Source: M55B167 sp964406095
GTDB taxonomy: Bacteria > Verrucomicrobiota > Kiritimatiellia > RFP12 > UBA1067
Assembly (NCBI GenBank): GCA_964406095.1
Contig: CAYOQJ010000057.1
Coordinates: 6,593-70,592, forward strand
Length of the DNA stretch: 64,000 nucleotides
Reading direction: 5' to 3'
The notes under the pieces were generated by a model. It searched no databases. It was not told where the DNA came from and saw nothing but the letters and a program-made list of their open reading frames with translations. Position 1 is the stretch's first letter. Every line of letters begins with the position of its first letter. The position numbers and the translations under genes were made by a program. This document shows positions 25,745 to 35,410 of the stretch, piece after piece.

Positions 25745-28700
25745 TCACTCTGATTCAAATTGTTCCAGAGATTCAATCGTCTCGCCTACTCTGATACGCA
25801 GCCGCATCAGCTGATCGGGATTATACATATTTCGGCCTGAGTAGCGTCCTCCGGCATTGGGTATTTCACAGAAACTCAGAAATGCAGCAAGCAGATCATG
25901 TGCCGCTTTATTGTTGTGACGCTCGGCAAGCTCAGAGAGTTTCCGCAGGTACGACCAGTCTTCAACTCCGTCACGGGCTGCTTCGATACGGATTGATGTG
26001 ACCGGTTCGGCGCCAGCTCCTGTTTCTGGTGTCGGGGGGTATATCAGGTAGCCGTCGCCATTGGGATAACGCACATGATAATACTCTCCGGGGGTGCTTG
26101 CCTGATTGATATAGGTGTGCCAGCCAAATTCCCAGGGATTATGGGTGTACCAGCTTACCCCCCAGAATTCATAGACATCGACACCGTATTTAAAGGCGTA
26201 GTGCGGTAGCATACGTTCGGTTGCGAGCAGAGGGGTGTCGGTGCACATCTGGCCATCGGTTGTAAACCAGAGCTGATTGCCGATCTTCCGTTGACGTTGC
26301 ATCTGTTCGACAGAAAAACAGCCGTAGTGACCGATACCCCAGACATCAATCGCGTCGTCCCACTCGGGGCAGTGACGCCAGGTGCTGCTGTAGATGCGGA
26401 TGGCGGGATCGACGGCATGAATCATATCGCAGCAGGCGCGCATTTGATCAACGATATGTTGATGTGAGAAGTGCGGTTCATCCGAGATATACAAAATGAA
26501 ATTATCGGAACGGCCCCTGGCTTTAATATGGTTCCAATAAAGGCGCAACGCCTCCTGATAAACCTGTTTATACTGTGGACGCAGTTGCGATCGGTCTACA
26601 CTTTGGTATGGGTATTCTCCCTCGTATGGTTCTTCGCCGAGAAACTTACGGGGTGGATGACCCCAGCCGAAGATATTGAAATTGTGTGGCATATACGAGA
26701 CTCTAAATTTGAGTTCATCAAAGTAGAGTTGGCAAGCTTTGTCATATGCGGTGAAGTCGCAGGTCACTTTGCCATCCGTATCGCGTTTCAGCGGGATGTG
26801 GCTTTGAACTGTGTCGGGCGACAACTTTTTTGCTGCCAGAAAACGCAGAATTTTTTCACGGGCTTGGGCTCGATTGCGCCAGTTGGTGAAATCAATATTG
26901 CGGAAACGTACATCATAGATAGCAGAAAATTCGGGATTTTCCGGCAGATCAAAGTCCCAAACCGTGACTTTAAACGGGCGGTTCAGAATTGTCCGGGTTC
27001 CGGCCTTGATCCGTATTTCGCCCTGATACTCACCGGGGGCGGTGTCGGTGTTGCTGTTGAAGGTGATCCACAGCGGCTGCGTACGGTTGGCGGATAATCT
27101 GAATTCAGCTGTGCTGAAGATCGGGTCGGGCCACCATCCTGGCCATCCGTCGGAGCCGTTGCGCTGCTGCGGATATTTGAATTCCCACTCCGGTGTGCTG
27201 TGGTTGCTGTAGCAGGAGGTGGTGTCGATCGGCACAAAATCCACCCGTCCGATTGAAAAATTATTCAGCACCGACTCTGAATCGGTATGGTGTTGACTAT
27301 CAGATTCGGTCAGACGCTTCCAGAGTTTGGCCAGCGTGGAACCGCTTTTTAGAGAGGGAGCGGAAATTTCTATTTTCAAATCCTGCAAATCCACACCGGA
27401 ACGCAGAGCCAGTTGCAGTGGTTCACTCTCATTTCGGGCCAGGTGAATTTCAATCGGTCGGTCTTTAACAGGCGGAAGTGTCTCACGGAAGAGTTTGACA
27501 ATCGGATTAACCTGCCAGAGTTTGATTTCTTTCTCCTGAGGTCTAGTTTCAGGTTCGCCAATGGTTGTGGTTAGACACTCCGCCATCAGGAAGCCGTCGT
27601 GACGCATCATGCCGCTGCAGTTGGCGGTGAGATGCAGCGAAAAGGAGTCATAACGCCGAGGAATTGTGATGGCGCTGAACATTGGAGTCCATTCGGTGTT
27701 GCCTGAAATAGGCGTTCCGGCTGAAAGAAAGATTGGCTTGGCTTTACGATCCTGGGTTGAGTTGAGGTGGACGTGCAGATGACCGGTCGCAGCGAAGTTT
27801 TCCGTTGCCATCCATCCACCGAACAGGTATGTCGAGGAAGGTTTGACAGATATTGTCTGGCGCCATCCGTGCCAGCCTGTTTTGGCTGATTCGGAGATAC
27901 GGCATTCCGCGCTGTATCTGTTGAAAAGGGCCTTAGAGCTTTTATTGTGCACAACACCCGGCACAGTGTCGGATTGTCCGGAAATATACCAGTCGTCGGG
28001 TTGCGCTTCTCCCTTTTCAAAGTCCGGATTTCTGATCAGGTTTAAATCACTTGCCAACATTCGTTTGTATTCCGCCAGATCAATCTCGTTGTCGCGGAAA
28101 AGAGCCAGTTGATCAGAGGGGATGTCACTGCCCTCAATACTACCGCTCAGCGTCCTGTTTTTCGGCTTTGCACCGGAATCGGCTACATAGAGATAACAGC
28201 GTTGTACTTTCTGCCGGTTGACGGGCACTCTGAACAGCAGCAGGTTGGTTAATCGGCAGGTTTCAATTTCTTCACCGTTGAAGGTTACTCTGAAAATCGG
28301 CGTGTGAATGCCGCGTTTTAGCAGAGCGGTTTCGATAAATACCGGCATCTCGGTGCCTTCGACGGCATCTGCTGAGGGCAGGATATTGATGGGAAAACGC
28401 ATGTTCCAGTTTTCAATCCCGGGCGGAGGGGCGATCCAGGCTGCCTCAGTGCCCTCGATCTGAATATCCAGATGTTCAACCGGCGTGGTGGTGATCTTCA
28501 GCTTCACGGCATTATGAACCGGTTTGTCGCTCTCAAATCGCAGATCATCAAACCAGGCAGTACCTGATCCGCGTAGCAGCGATCCGGTGCGTATTATGGT
28601 GGCATCGGGCGGAACTGTAAAGCTGATCATCAGTTCGTGCCACTCAGTTTCGGATTTTTTAATTGAGGCATGGCGGTTGAGCATCTGGCCATTGGTGCTG

Positions 28701-29413
28701 TTGCCGACATGTACAAACCAGCCAGCGTAACCTTTTAAATTTTCGGTACGCACCCGTACCCGCAATTCACATTCGGCACCCGGCGCAACCTTGATATCCG
28801 TGCGGTATAAGCCCGACCAGGATTGGGAAAGAGCGGGATCGGCAATCTGCTTGAGGCAGAATCTGCCGCTGTATGGAGATTCATCTGTGCGGTTGAATCG
28901 ATGAGGCGGTTTAATTTCGTTTTTAAACCAGCCTAGAGGTAAATCCGAGCCGAGTTCAAAATCGCCGTTGAGCGGCAGATCGTCCGGCAAAATATGCAGA
29001 AAATCCGCCAGCTTCCAGGCAGCAGGATTGTCAAAATAGAGTGTAAATGAGGTTTTTTCGGATGCGTCACAGACGAGCGGCAGTGTCAGAATTGCCCCGG
29101 CGGGAATTTCACCGTCAGTGATGGTGGATGAAAAATCCGGCTGCCATATATTGAAAAGTAGCTGGGTATTGCGATTATTAACGACACGTAGCGAAGAAGC
29201 TTCAACCCCGGTCAGAGGTGCCTCGTTGTGTTCATCCCCAACCTTGACCGATATTATTTTGCCCTCTATGGCCTGGTCACTCTGATTGGAGACTTCAACC
29301 GAGAAACGTGAACGCCAGAAACCGCCGTTTCCCAGCCAAAGCTTGTGATTCCACAACTCCGCAGCGTTGAGCGAAAGTACGAGCAATATCACAAAACTGA
29401 TAATTGATTTCAT
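25745..29413 (-). CDS. Large secreted DUF4091/glycoside-hydrolase-like protein with two CBM-like domains
   Basis: 1222 residues. A signal peptide (ending LNA-A) is followed by a beta-rich N-terminal domain (about 18-140). A first carbohydrate-binding-like jelly roll follows (LPLNGDFELGSD, about 145-300) and a second (LIRNPDFEKGEA, about 460-640). The C-terminal half is a TIM-barrel-like glycoside-hydrolase region with ILYISDEPH (about 1000) and the DUF4091 signature RIEAARDGVEDWSYL near 1150. Proteins of this type are secreted and widespread in PVC and Bacteroidota; the activity of most is unknown. The Asp-Glu of SDEPH is a plausible catalytic site (inference). A GGGGTT lies close before the ATG. 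It diverges from the speA operon across a 291-base spacer. Confidence 0.75.
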   Translation of the reverse strand: MKSIISFVILLVLSLNAAELWNHKLWLGNGGFWRSRFSVEVSNQSDQAIEGKIISVKVGDEHNEAPLTGVEASSLRVVNNRNTQLLFNIWQPDFSSTITDGEIPAGAILTLPLVCDASEKTSFTLYFDNPAAWKLADFLHILPDDLPLNGDFELGSDLPLGWFKNEIKPPHRFNRTDESPYSGRFCLKQIADPALSQSWSGLYRTDIKVAPGAECELRVRVRTENLKGYAGWFVHVGNSTNGQMLNRHASIKKSETEWHELMISFTVPPDATIIRTGSLLRGSGTAWFDDLRFESDKPVHNAVKLKITTTPVEHLDIQIEGTEAAWIAPPPGIENWNMRFPINILPSADAVEGTEMPVFIETALLKRGIHTPIFRVTFNGEEIETCRLTNLLLFRVPVNRQKVQRCYLYVADSGAKPKNRTLSGSIEGSDIPSDQLALFRDNEIDLAEYKRMLASDLNLIRNPDFEKGEAQPDDWYISGQSDTVPGVVHNKSSKALFNRYSAECRISESAKTGWHGWRQTISVKPSSTYLFGGWMATENFAATGHLHVHLNSTQDRKAKPIFLSAGTPISGNTEWTPMFSAITIPRRYDSFSLHLTANCSGMMRHDGFLMAECLTTTIGEPETRPQEKEIKLWQVNPIVKLFRETLPPVKDRPIEIHLARNESEPLQLALRSGVDLQDLKIEISAPSLKSGSTLAKLWKRLTESDSQHHTDSESVLNNFSIGRVDFVPIDTTSCYSNHSTPEWEFKYPQQRNGSDGWPGWWPDPIFSTAEFRLSANRTQPLWITFNSNTDTAPGEYQGEIRIKAGTRTILNRPFKVTVWDFDLPENPEFSAIYDVRFRNIDFTNWRNRAQAREKILRFLAAKKLSPDTVQSHIPLKRDTDGKVTCDFTAYDKACQLYFDELKFRVSYMPHNFNIFGWGHPPRKFLGEEPYEGEYPYQSVDRSQLRPQYKQVYQEALRLYWNHIKARGRSDNFILYISDEPHFSHQHIVDQMRACCDMIHAVDPAIRIYSSTWRHCPEWDDAIDVWGIGHYGCFSVEQMQRQRKIGNQLWFTTDGQMCTDTPLLATERMLPHYAFKYGVDVYEFWGVSWYTHNPWEFGWHTYINQASTPGEYYHVRYPNGDGYLIYPPTPETGAGAEPVTSIRIEAARDGVEDWSYLRKLSELAERHNNKAAHDLLAAFLSFCEIPNAGGRYSGRNMYNPDQLMRLRIRVGETIESLEQFESE

Positions 29414-29585
29414 TTTAACCCCGTTTGCTATTTCCCATGCTCATGGTACTATATTCCGGGGCAGAATTCAAGTCAGTAGAAGCATCTGCGCTAAATGGCG
29501 CTGCGGGGTAGAGGTAGTGACCTTGCATCATCCGGAATAACGGAGTTTTGCTGCAGTTTCTGTGGGGCTAAGACGGGAATCTCAC

Positions 29586-29614
29586 TTGACAACCGGATGA
29601 CTAAATTCTAATGT
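29586..29614 (+). promoter_or_regulatory. Candidate promoter of the polyamine operon
   Basis: A perfect TTGACA (29586-29591) is followed after 17 bases by TAATGT (29609-29614), a weak -10. It lies about 90 bases before the speA ATG in the divergent spacer 29414-29704, which holds no other recognisable element. Confidence 0.4.
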
Positions 29615-29704
29615 TCGTGCCAACACCTTATTACCTCTGCGCGTTGTCAGGATTGATAAGAAACACGTGACTTTTGGTGAATTTTTGATTTGCAGGAATT
29701 ACGC

Positions 29705-31627
29705 ATGAATAAAGTTGAACTGCTGGGTCGATGGACTAAAACTAAATCCGAGGAGATTTACGGCATAAAAAGCTGGGGAGGCGGATATTTCAGTATCTCC
29801 GACAAGGGGGAAGTTATGGTTGATCCCTTTTTCGGTGATCAACCGGGAGTGCCTGTCAGCTTGATGGACATAATATCGGGGGTACGTGAACGCGGATTAG
29901 ATATGCCGGTGTTGCTACGTTTTGAAAATCTGCTTGATGCCCAGATATCACTGCTCAACGACTCTTTTCGCAAGGCGATGCAGGAGCTGAACTATCGCGG
30001 CAGTTACCAGGGAGTATATCCGATCAAGGTCAATCAGCAACAGCAGGTAGTCCAGGAGGTCACACGTTTCGGCCAGCGTTATCATCACGGTCTCGAAGTT
30101 GGCAGTAAGCCGGAGCTGATAGCCGCTCTGTCCGAGATGAAGGATAAACAGGCCTGTCTCATCTGCAACGGCTACAAGGATGAGGAATTCATTGATCTCG
30201 GATTGTATGCGCTTAAGATGGGGTTTCAATGCTTCTTTGTAGTTGAGTTTCCCGGAGAGGTTGATCTGATTCTTGACCGCGCTGAACGGCTGGGGGTTAA
30301 ACCTAATATCGGTGTACGCATAAAACTCTCATCCAAGGCTGGCGGTCACTGGACGGAGTCGGGTGGCGATCGCAGTATTTTTGGGCTTAATATGACCCAG
30401 GTTATCGAAATGGTTGACGCTCTGAAGGAGCGTAAAATGCTGGATTCACTTAAATTAGTACACTATCACCTTGGTTCGCAGGTGCCGAATATCCGCGATA
30501 TCCGGGCTGCGGTTCAGGAAGCCGCGCGGGTTTATGTTGAACTCGTCAAGGAGGGAGCTCCGATGGGGTGGCTCGATCTTGGCGGTGGTCTGGCTGTGGA
30601 TTATGACGGATCCAAAACAAATTTTTCGAGCAGTCGCAACTACAGTATCCAGGAGTATTGCGCCGATGTGATCGAAGCCGTGATGACCGTCATTGATAAC
30701 AGCAGTGTTGATCATCCCGTTATTATCACCGAATCCGGACGTGCACTGGTGGCATATTATTCCGTTCTGCTTTTCAACGTGCTTGATGTGGCTGAGTTTG
30801 AACGATACGAAATACCCGGTCAACTCGATCAATCGGTGCCGGAACAGATTCGCAATCTGCATGAGGTGAATTCTCTGCTTACGCAGAAGAATTTACAGGA
30901 GTGCTACAATGATGCCCTCTATTATCGTGACAATATCAGAGATATGTTTAACCATGGACATATTTCGCTGCGTGAACGCTCGTTGGCCGAGAAGATATTT
31001 TGGAACACAATCCATAAAATTATAGAGTTGAAGGTTCGGTTGAAACGTATTCCTGGTGACTTGGTCGATCTCGAAAATGCCATTGCCGACATCTACTATT
31101 GCAACTTCTCCGTTTTTCAGTCAATCCCTGATAGCTGGGCGATCGATCAGTTGTTTCCCGTGATGCCGGTTCACCGTCTGTTGGAGATGCCTGACCATAA
31201 TGCGATCCTGGCGGATATCACCTGCGACTGCGATGGTAAAATAGATCGCTTTATTGATCCTCATGATGTTCGTCGGACTCTGCCGGTGCATGTGCTCAAA
31301 GATAATTCGGATTACTATCTGGGAGCCTTTCTGGTGGGAGCCTATCAGGAGACCCTGGGTGATTTGCACAATCTTTTTGGCGACACCAATGTGGTCAGCG
31401 TAAGAATAGAAACCGATGGAACCTTCGAGATAACCGGCGAAATCGAAGGGGACAGCGTCGAGGATGTGCTATCCTATGTCGAGTATGACCTCAGAGCCAT
31501 GCGCAATGAGTTCAGACAGACTGCTGAAGAAGCGGTGCGCAGCGGGTTGATCTCTCCCAGAGAGCGCAGAGAGGTGCTCAGTTCGATTGAGGATGGCCTT
31601 CGCGGCTATACCTATTACGAACGGTAG
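29705..31627 (+). CDS. speA: Biosynthetic arginine decarboxylase
   Basis: 640 residues from the ATG at 29705, with AGGA eight bases upstream; normal length for SpeA. PLP-binding YPIKVNQQQ (Lys about 108), the HLGSQ motif, the WLDLGGGLAVDYDG segment and the C-terminal catalytic-Cys region ITCDCDGKIDRF are all present. It converts arginine to agmatine and CO2 in the cytoplasm. First gene of a four-gene set with speB, a carboxy(nor)spermidine dehydrogenase and nspC, spaced 51, 53 and 111 bases apart on the same strand. Together these give spermidine from arginine without S-adenosylmethionine decarboxylase. Confidence 0.96.
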   Translation: MNKVELLGRWTKTKSEEIYGIKSWGGGYFSISDKGEVMVDPFFGDQPGVPVSLMDIISGVRERGLDMPVLLRFENLLDAQISLLNDSFRKAMQELNYRGSYQGVYPIKVNQQQQVVQEVTRFGQRYHHGLEVGSKPELIAALSEMKDKQACLICNGYKDEEFIDLGLYALKMGFQCFFVVEFPGEVDLILDRAERLGVKPNIGVRIKLSSKAGGHWTESGGDRSIFGLNMTQVIEMVDALKERKMLDSLKLVHYHLGSQVPNIRDIRAAVQEAARVYVELVKEGAPMGWLDLGGGLAVDYDGSKTNFSSSRNYSIQEYCADVIEAVMTVIDNSSVDHPVIITESGRALVAYYSVLLFNVLDVAEFERYEIPGQLDQSVPEQIRNLHEVNSLLTQKNLQECYNDALYYRDNIRDMFNHGHISLRERSLAEKIFWNTIHKIIELKVRLKRIPGDLVDLENAIADIYYCNFSVFQSIPDSWAIDQLFPVMPVHRLLEMPDHNAILADITCDCDGKIDRFIDPHDVRRTLPVHVLKDNSDYYLGAFLVGAYQETLGDLHNLFGDTNVVSVRIETDGTFEITGEIEGDSVEDVLSYVEYDLRAMRNEFRQTAEEAVRSGLISPRERREVLSSIEDGLRGYTYYER

Positions 31628-31678
31628 TCCCATTTTATCGGATTACTGAATTCAGCGTTGAACGATGAGGATAAATTT

Positions 31679-32533
31679 ATGCTTAAAGAACAGACACCTT
31701 TAATTCATGAGGGTATCCGTAGCAGCTATGCTGATGCTGATCTGGTGGTTGTAGGGTATCCTTATGACGGCACCGTTTCCGGTAGGTCTGGAACCCGCAT
31801 GGGCCCCCAGCATGTTCAAGCCGAACTTGATGCGCTGGAAACATGGAGTCCCTACCAGCAACGTGATCTTGTGGATTTTAAAATCTGCGATCTTGGCAGC
31901 ATGGCGCTCACATACGGCAGTGTCGAGCGTGTGGTGGAAGCGGTTAAAGAGGAGTCCCTTGATATTATGGCCGACAGCAAGCTTATTCTTGGTGTCGGCG
32001 GTGAGCATCTGATAACGCTGGGGTTGATCCAGGCGGTCGCACAAAAGCATCGCAACCTGCAGATTATTCACTTCGATGCCCATGCCGATCTGCGTGACGA
32101 ATATCTGGGGGCAAAATTTTCGCACGCCACCGTCATGCGTCGCGTGCTGGAGACTCTCGGCTCGGGTGGACGACTCTGGCAATTCGGTATCCGTTCAGGT
32201 ACACGGGATGAGTTTGAGTTTGCTGAACGTTATGCCCGAATGCGCTGTTTCGATCTGGCTGATATTGAACAGGCAGTGGCTGAAATCGGTGATGATCCGG
32301 TATATCTGACTATCGATCTGGATGTACTGGACCCAGCGATTCTTTCAGGCACCGGTACGCCGGAGCCGGGCGGTGTAACCTTCAAGGAACTGTTGGATGC
32401 TCTTTTGAAACTGCGGGAACTCAGGATAGTAGGCGCCGATATAATGGAGCTGGCACCGCTGCTGGATTCCAGCGGGGTGTCAACTGCGGCTGCCTGCAAA
32501 GTGCTGCGTGAAGTGGCATTGTTAATGGTTTGA
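31679..32533 (+). CDS. speB: Agmatinase
   Basis: 284 residues from the ATG at 31679; GAGG at 31667-31670 supports this start over an in-frame TTG at 31658. Ureohydrolase metal motifs are complete: GGEH, DAHADLR, SHAT and DLDVLDPA with GTPEPGG, which bind the binuclear Mn centre. It hydrolyses agmatine to putrescine and urea, directly following arginine decarboxylase in gene order and pathway. Arginase or formimidoglutamase are the family alternatives, but the speA neighbour and length favour agmatinase. Confidence 0.94.
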   Translation: MLKEQTPLIHEGIRSSYADADLVVVGYPYDGTVSGRSGTRMGPQHVQAELDALETWSPYQQRDLVDFKICDLGSMALTYGSVERVVEAVKEESLDIMADSKLILGVGGEHLITLGLIQAVAQKHRNLQIIHFDAHADLRDEYLGAKFSHATVMRRVLETLGSGGRLWQFGIRSGTRDEFEFAERYARMRCFDLADIEQAVAEIGDDPVYLTIDLDVLDPAILSGTGTPEPGGVTFKELLDALLKLRELRIVGADIMELAPLLDSSGVSTAAACKVLREVALLMV

Positions 32534-32586
32534 GCAGTATCCGATAAATCAGCAGAAAAATAGGTATAAGAAGTCAGGAGAAATAA

Positions 32587-33786
32587 ATGGGAAAAGCTTT
32601 AATAATCGGGGCTGGCGGAGTTGCCGGCGTGGTGATTCACAAATGCTGTCAGAATCCGGAGGTGTTCAGTGAGATCATGATCGCCAGTCGCACCAAATCG
32701 AAGTGCGACGCTTTCAAGGAGAAGCTGGACGGAGGTGCGACTGTAATTCATACAGCCCAGGTGGATGCCGACAACTGTGCGGAGCTGATCGAGTTGATCA
32801 ATGAGTTTAAACCGGAGATTGTGATCAATGTGGCTTTGCCCTATCAGGATTTGACCATTATGGATGCTTGTCTGGCCACCGGTACGCATTATCTCGACAC
32901 CGCTAACTATGAACCGCCGGACAATCCCAGATTCGAGTATAAATGGCAGTGGGCATATCGAGAAAAATTTGAGCAGGCCGGATTGTGCGCCATCCTTGGT
33001 TGCGGTTTTGATCCAGGCGTTACCGGTGTGTTCTGCGCTTACGCTCAGAAACATTATTTTGATGAGATTCACACCATCGACATTCTGGATGCCAATGGCG
33101 GTGATCACGGTTATCCCTTTGCAACAAATTTCAATCCGGAGATTAACATCCGTGAAATCACTGCCAACGGACGCTTCTGGCGCGATGGTCAATGGATTGA
33201 AACCAAACCGCTTGAAATAAAACGCGTTTTTAATTTTGACGGTATCGGGTCGAAAGAGGCCTATCTGCTCTATCACGAAGAGTTGGAGTCGCTGGCAAAG
33301 AATATACGCGATTTGAAACAGATTCGGTTTTTCATGACCTTCTCGCAGAATTACATCAATCACCTGACGGTTCTGCAGAATGTCGGCATGACCAGTATTG
33401 AACCTGTAGAGTTTGAAGGGTGTCAGATTCAACCGTTGCAGTTCCTCAAGGCGGTGCTGCCTGATCCGGCTAGTCTTGGCTCGCGTACCCGGGGCAAAAC
33501 CAATATCGGCTGTATCTGTCGCGGTGTCAAGGACGGTAAGCCGGCAGCATATTACGTTTATAATATCTGCGATCATCAGGAGTGTTATCGTGAGGTCGGT
33601 TCGCAGGCGATTTCTTATACAACCGGAGTGCCTGCGATGATCGGCGCAAAGTTGTTGTTGCGAGGAGTCTGGAAAAAGGCGGGTGTTTACAATGTGGAGG
33701 AGTTCGACCCTGACCCTTTCATGCAGGAACTTAACCAGCAGGGGTTGCCCTGGCAGGAGAATTTCAATCCGGATGTTCTCGATTAA
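32587..33786 (+). CDS. Carboxynorspermidine/carboxyspermidine dehydrogenase
   Basis: 399 residues of the saccharopine-dehydrogenase-like family. The N-terminus has the dinucleotide motif IIGAGGVAGVV and ASRTKSKCDAF, followed by NVALPYQD and GCGFDPGVTGVF, the usual CANSDH blocks. It condenses putrescine (or diaminopropane) with aspartate semialdehyde using NADPH to give carboxyspermidine (or carboxynorspermidine). The position between speB and nspC, with putrescine as the product of the preceding steps, favours carboxyspermidine. An AGGAG at about 32576-32580 precedes the ATG. Confidence 0.93.
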   Translation: MGKALIIGAGGVAGVVIHKCCQNPEVFSEIMIASRTKSKCDAFKEKLDGGATVIHTAQVDADNCAELIELINEFKPEIVINVALPYQDLTIMDACLATGTHYLDTANYEPPDNPRFEYKWQWAYREKFEQAGLCAILGCGFDPGVTGVFCAYAQKHYFDEIHTIDILDANGGDHGYPFATNFNPEINIREITANGRFWRDGQWIETKPLEIKRVFNFDGIGSKEAYLLYHEELESLAKNIRDLKQIRFFMTFSQNYINHLTVLQNVGMTSIEPVEFEGCQIQPLQFLKAVLPDPASLGSRTRGKTNIGCICRGVKDGKPAAYYVYNICDHQECYREVGSQAISYTTGVPAMIGAKLLLRGVWKKAGVYNVEEFDPDPFMQELNQQGLPWQENFNPDVLD

Positions 33787-33813
33787 AACCCCGCAGAAAA
33801 GAGAGAATTTGAA

Positions 33814-33846
33814 ACCACGAAAAACACGATTTTTCACGAAAAGAGA
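33814..33846. repeat. Degenerate CACGAAAA phrase repeat
   Basis: Three imperfect copies of an ACACGAAAA-like word in the short spacer between the dehydrogenase and nspC. A related stretch occurs at 60938-60968. This kind of phrase is known to be scattered through intergenic DNA of many environmental bacteria; function unknown. Confidence 0.5.
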
Positions 33847-33897
33847 GAGCTGCCGCCGTTAAACACCGTCAATAAGGTCAGCAAAAATCCGCTAAAT

Positions 33898-35055
33898 ATG
33901 CCTAAATCAGAAACAGATGTTTTACCTTCAGTCAAGACACCCGCTTATGTGGTTGACAAACGGTTGCTTCGAAAAAATCTCGAACTGCTCGATTCCGTGC
34001 AGCAACGCACTGGTTGTAAAATCCTGCTGGCACTCAAGGGGTTTTCGATGCACGCCTTGTTTCCGATGATCGGCGAGTATCTGGCTGGCATCACCGCCAG
34101 TTCACTTTTTGAAGCACGGCTGGGATATGAGAAGATGGGCAAAGAGGTGCATATCTACGCGCCCGCGTTTCGTGACGATGAGTTTGATGAGATTCTGAAA
34201 TACTGCAATCATATTGTTTTCAATTCAGCGGCTCAGCATCAACGTTTCAGAGGCCGGGTGGATGAGTTTAATCGTCAACATAACCGCGGTGTTCAGTGTG
34301 GGTTGCGGCTCAACCCGCAGTACTCGGAACAGCGCGTTGCAATATACGATCCTTGTGCGTCCTGCTCCCGACTGGGGGCGGTTGCTTCGTCGATCACTCC
34401 GGAGGATATTGAAGGTCTCAGCGGTTTGCATTTCCACACAATGTGCGAACAGAATTCGGATACGCTGGAGCGTACACTTGTCAGAGTGGAAGAGCGCTTC
34501 AGTCAATATTTCGAGGGTATAAAATGGATCAATTTCGGTGGCGGGCATCATATAACGCGGGCTGATTATGATGTCGAGCGTTTAATCAGAGTTATCATAG
34601 ATTTTCGTGAGAAATACCGATTGGATGTTTATCTTGAGCCGGGGGAGGCGATTGCGCTTAATACAGGATTTTTGGTGACCTCGGTGCTGGATATTGTGGA
34701 TAACGGAATGCAGTTGGCTCTGGTTGACACCTCGGCTGCCTGTCACATGCCCGATGTGCTTGAGATGCCTTACCGTCCGCAGATTATCGGTGCGGGAGAG
34801 CCCGATGAAAAACGGTTCACCTATCGTCTGGGCGGCATGACCTGTCTGGCTGGCGATGTGATCGGCGACTACTCTTTTGATAAACCGCTGATACCGGGTG
34901 ATAAGCTGATTTTCACCGATATGGCGCACTACACTATGGTTAAGAACAACATGTTCAATGGTGTGAATCTACCGGCGATCGCCGTTATGGATGACAACGG
35001 GATTGAGATGATCCGTGAGTTTGATTTTCAGGATTACGCCGCGCGTCTCTCCTGA
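33898..35055 (+). CDS. nspC: Carboxynorspermidine/carboxyspermidine decarboxylase
   Basis: 385 residues, an alanine-racemase-fold (fold III) PLP decarboxylase. The PLP lysine is in ILLALKGFSM (Lys47); the LHFHTMCEQ and GGGHH segments bind phosphate and substrate, and the second-subunit catalytic Cys region is in LGGMTCLAGDVIGDY. It removes CO2 from carboxyspermidine to give spermidine, the last step of this route. It is the fourth gene of the polyamine operon. No clear ribosome site precedes the ATG, and a short repeat stretch lies in the 111-base gap before it. Confidence 0.94.
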   Translation: MPKSETDVLPSVKTPAYVVDKRLLRKNLELLDSVQQRTGCKILLALKGFSMHALFPMIGEYLAGITASSLFEARLGYEKMGKEVHIYAPAFRDDEFDEILKYCNHIVFNSAAQHQRFRGRVDEFNRQHNRGVQCGLRLNPQYSEQRVAIYDPCASCSRLGAVASSITPEDIEGLSGLHFHTMCEQNSDTLERTLVRVEERFSQYFEGIKWINFGGGHHITRADYDVERLIRVIIDFREKYRLDVYLEPGEAIALNTGFLVTSVLDIVDNGMQLALVDTSAACHMPDVLEMPYRPQIIGAGEPDEKRFTYRLGGMTCLAGDVIGDYSFDKPLIPGDKLIFTDMAHYTMVKNNMFNGVNLPAIAVMDDNGIEMIREFDFQDYAARLS

Positions 35056-35410
35056 TCCGCAGTGTCGATTGAGGGAGAAGATTGAAGAGTGAAGCGACTA
35101 TCGGTAGCGATTTTGTGAGAGAGGTAACTTAACACAGAGCTACAGAGACCATAGAGAAGAATTTGTGGAAAATCCCCATCGCTGGCTATCCACATCCCCG
35201 ATATGTCGGGCGTTGGGAGTGGAGTCGACCAACCCTCTCCATGTTGTGTCGATGAGAAACGGACTCGGCGTGCTGCCATTCTTGAAACTGTCGTCTTCAT
35301 TTTGGCCGGATTGACCCCGAGGACGCAAATTTTAATATTAGCTCGGACACCTGAAAAAGGGGAGCAAACATCAAGCATCGACTTGCTTCGGAAACTTCTC
35401 CCGTGAAAGG
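35056..35410. other. Intergenic spacer with phrase repeat and small hairpin
   Basis: 355 bases between the convergent nspC and tilS genes. It contains a degenerate CACAGAG phrase (35131-35160: ACACAGAG, ACAGAG, ATAGAG) and a small perfect hairpin CCCGA-TATG-TCGGG (35207-35220). The open frames across it on both strands lack recognisable domains and ribosome sites; no gene is called. Confidence 0.5.

Noticed and set aside
32599..33837. Long open frame (about 412 codons) on the minus strand opposite the carboxy(nor)spermidine dehydrogenase gene
   Set aside because: It lies exactly antisense to a strongly supported gene, shows no family features, and lacks a ribosome site. It is a codon-usage shadow.
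35034..35406. Open frames on both strands between nspC and tilS
   Set aside because: They cover phrase repeats and a hairpin, show no recognisable domain and have no ribosome site. Treated as intergenic.
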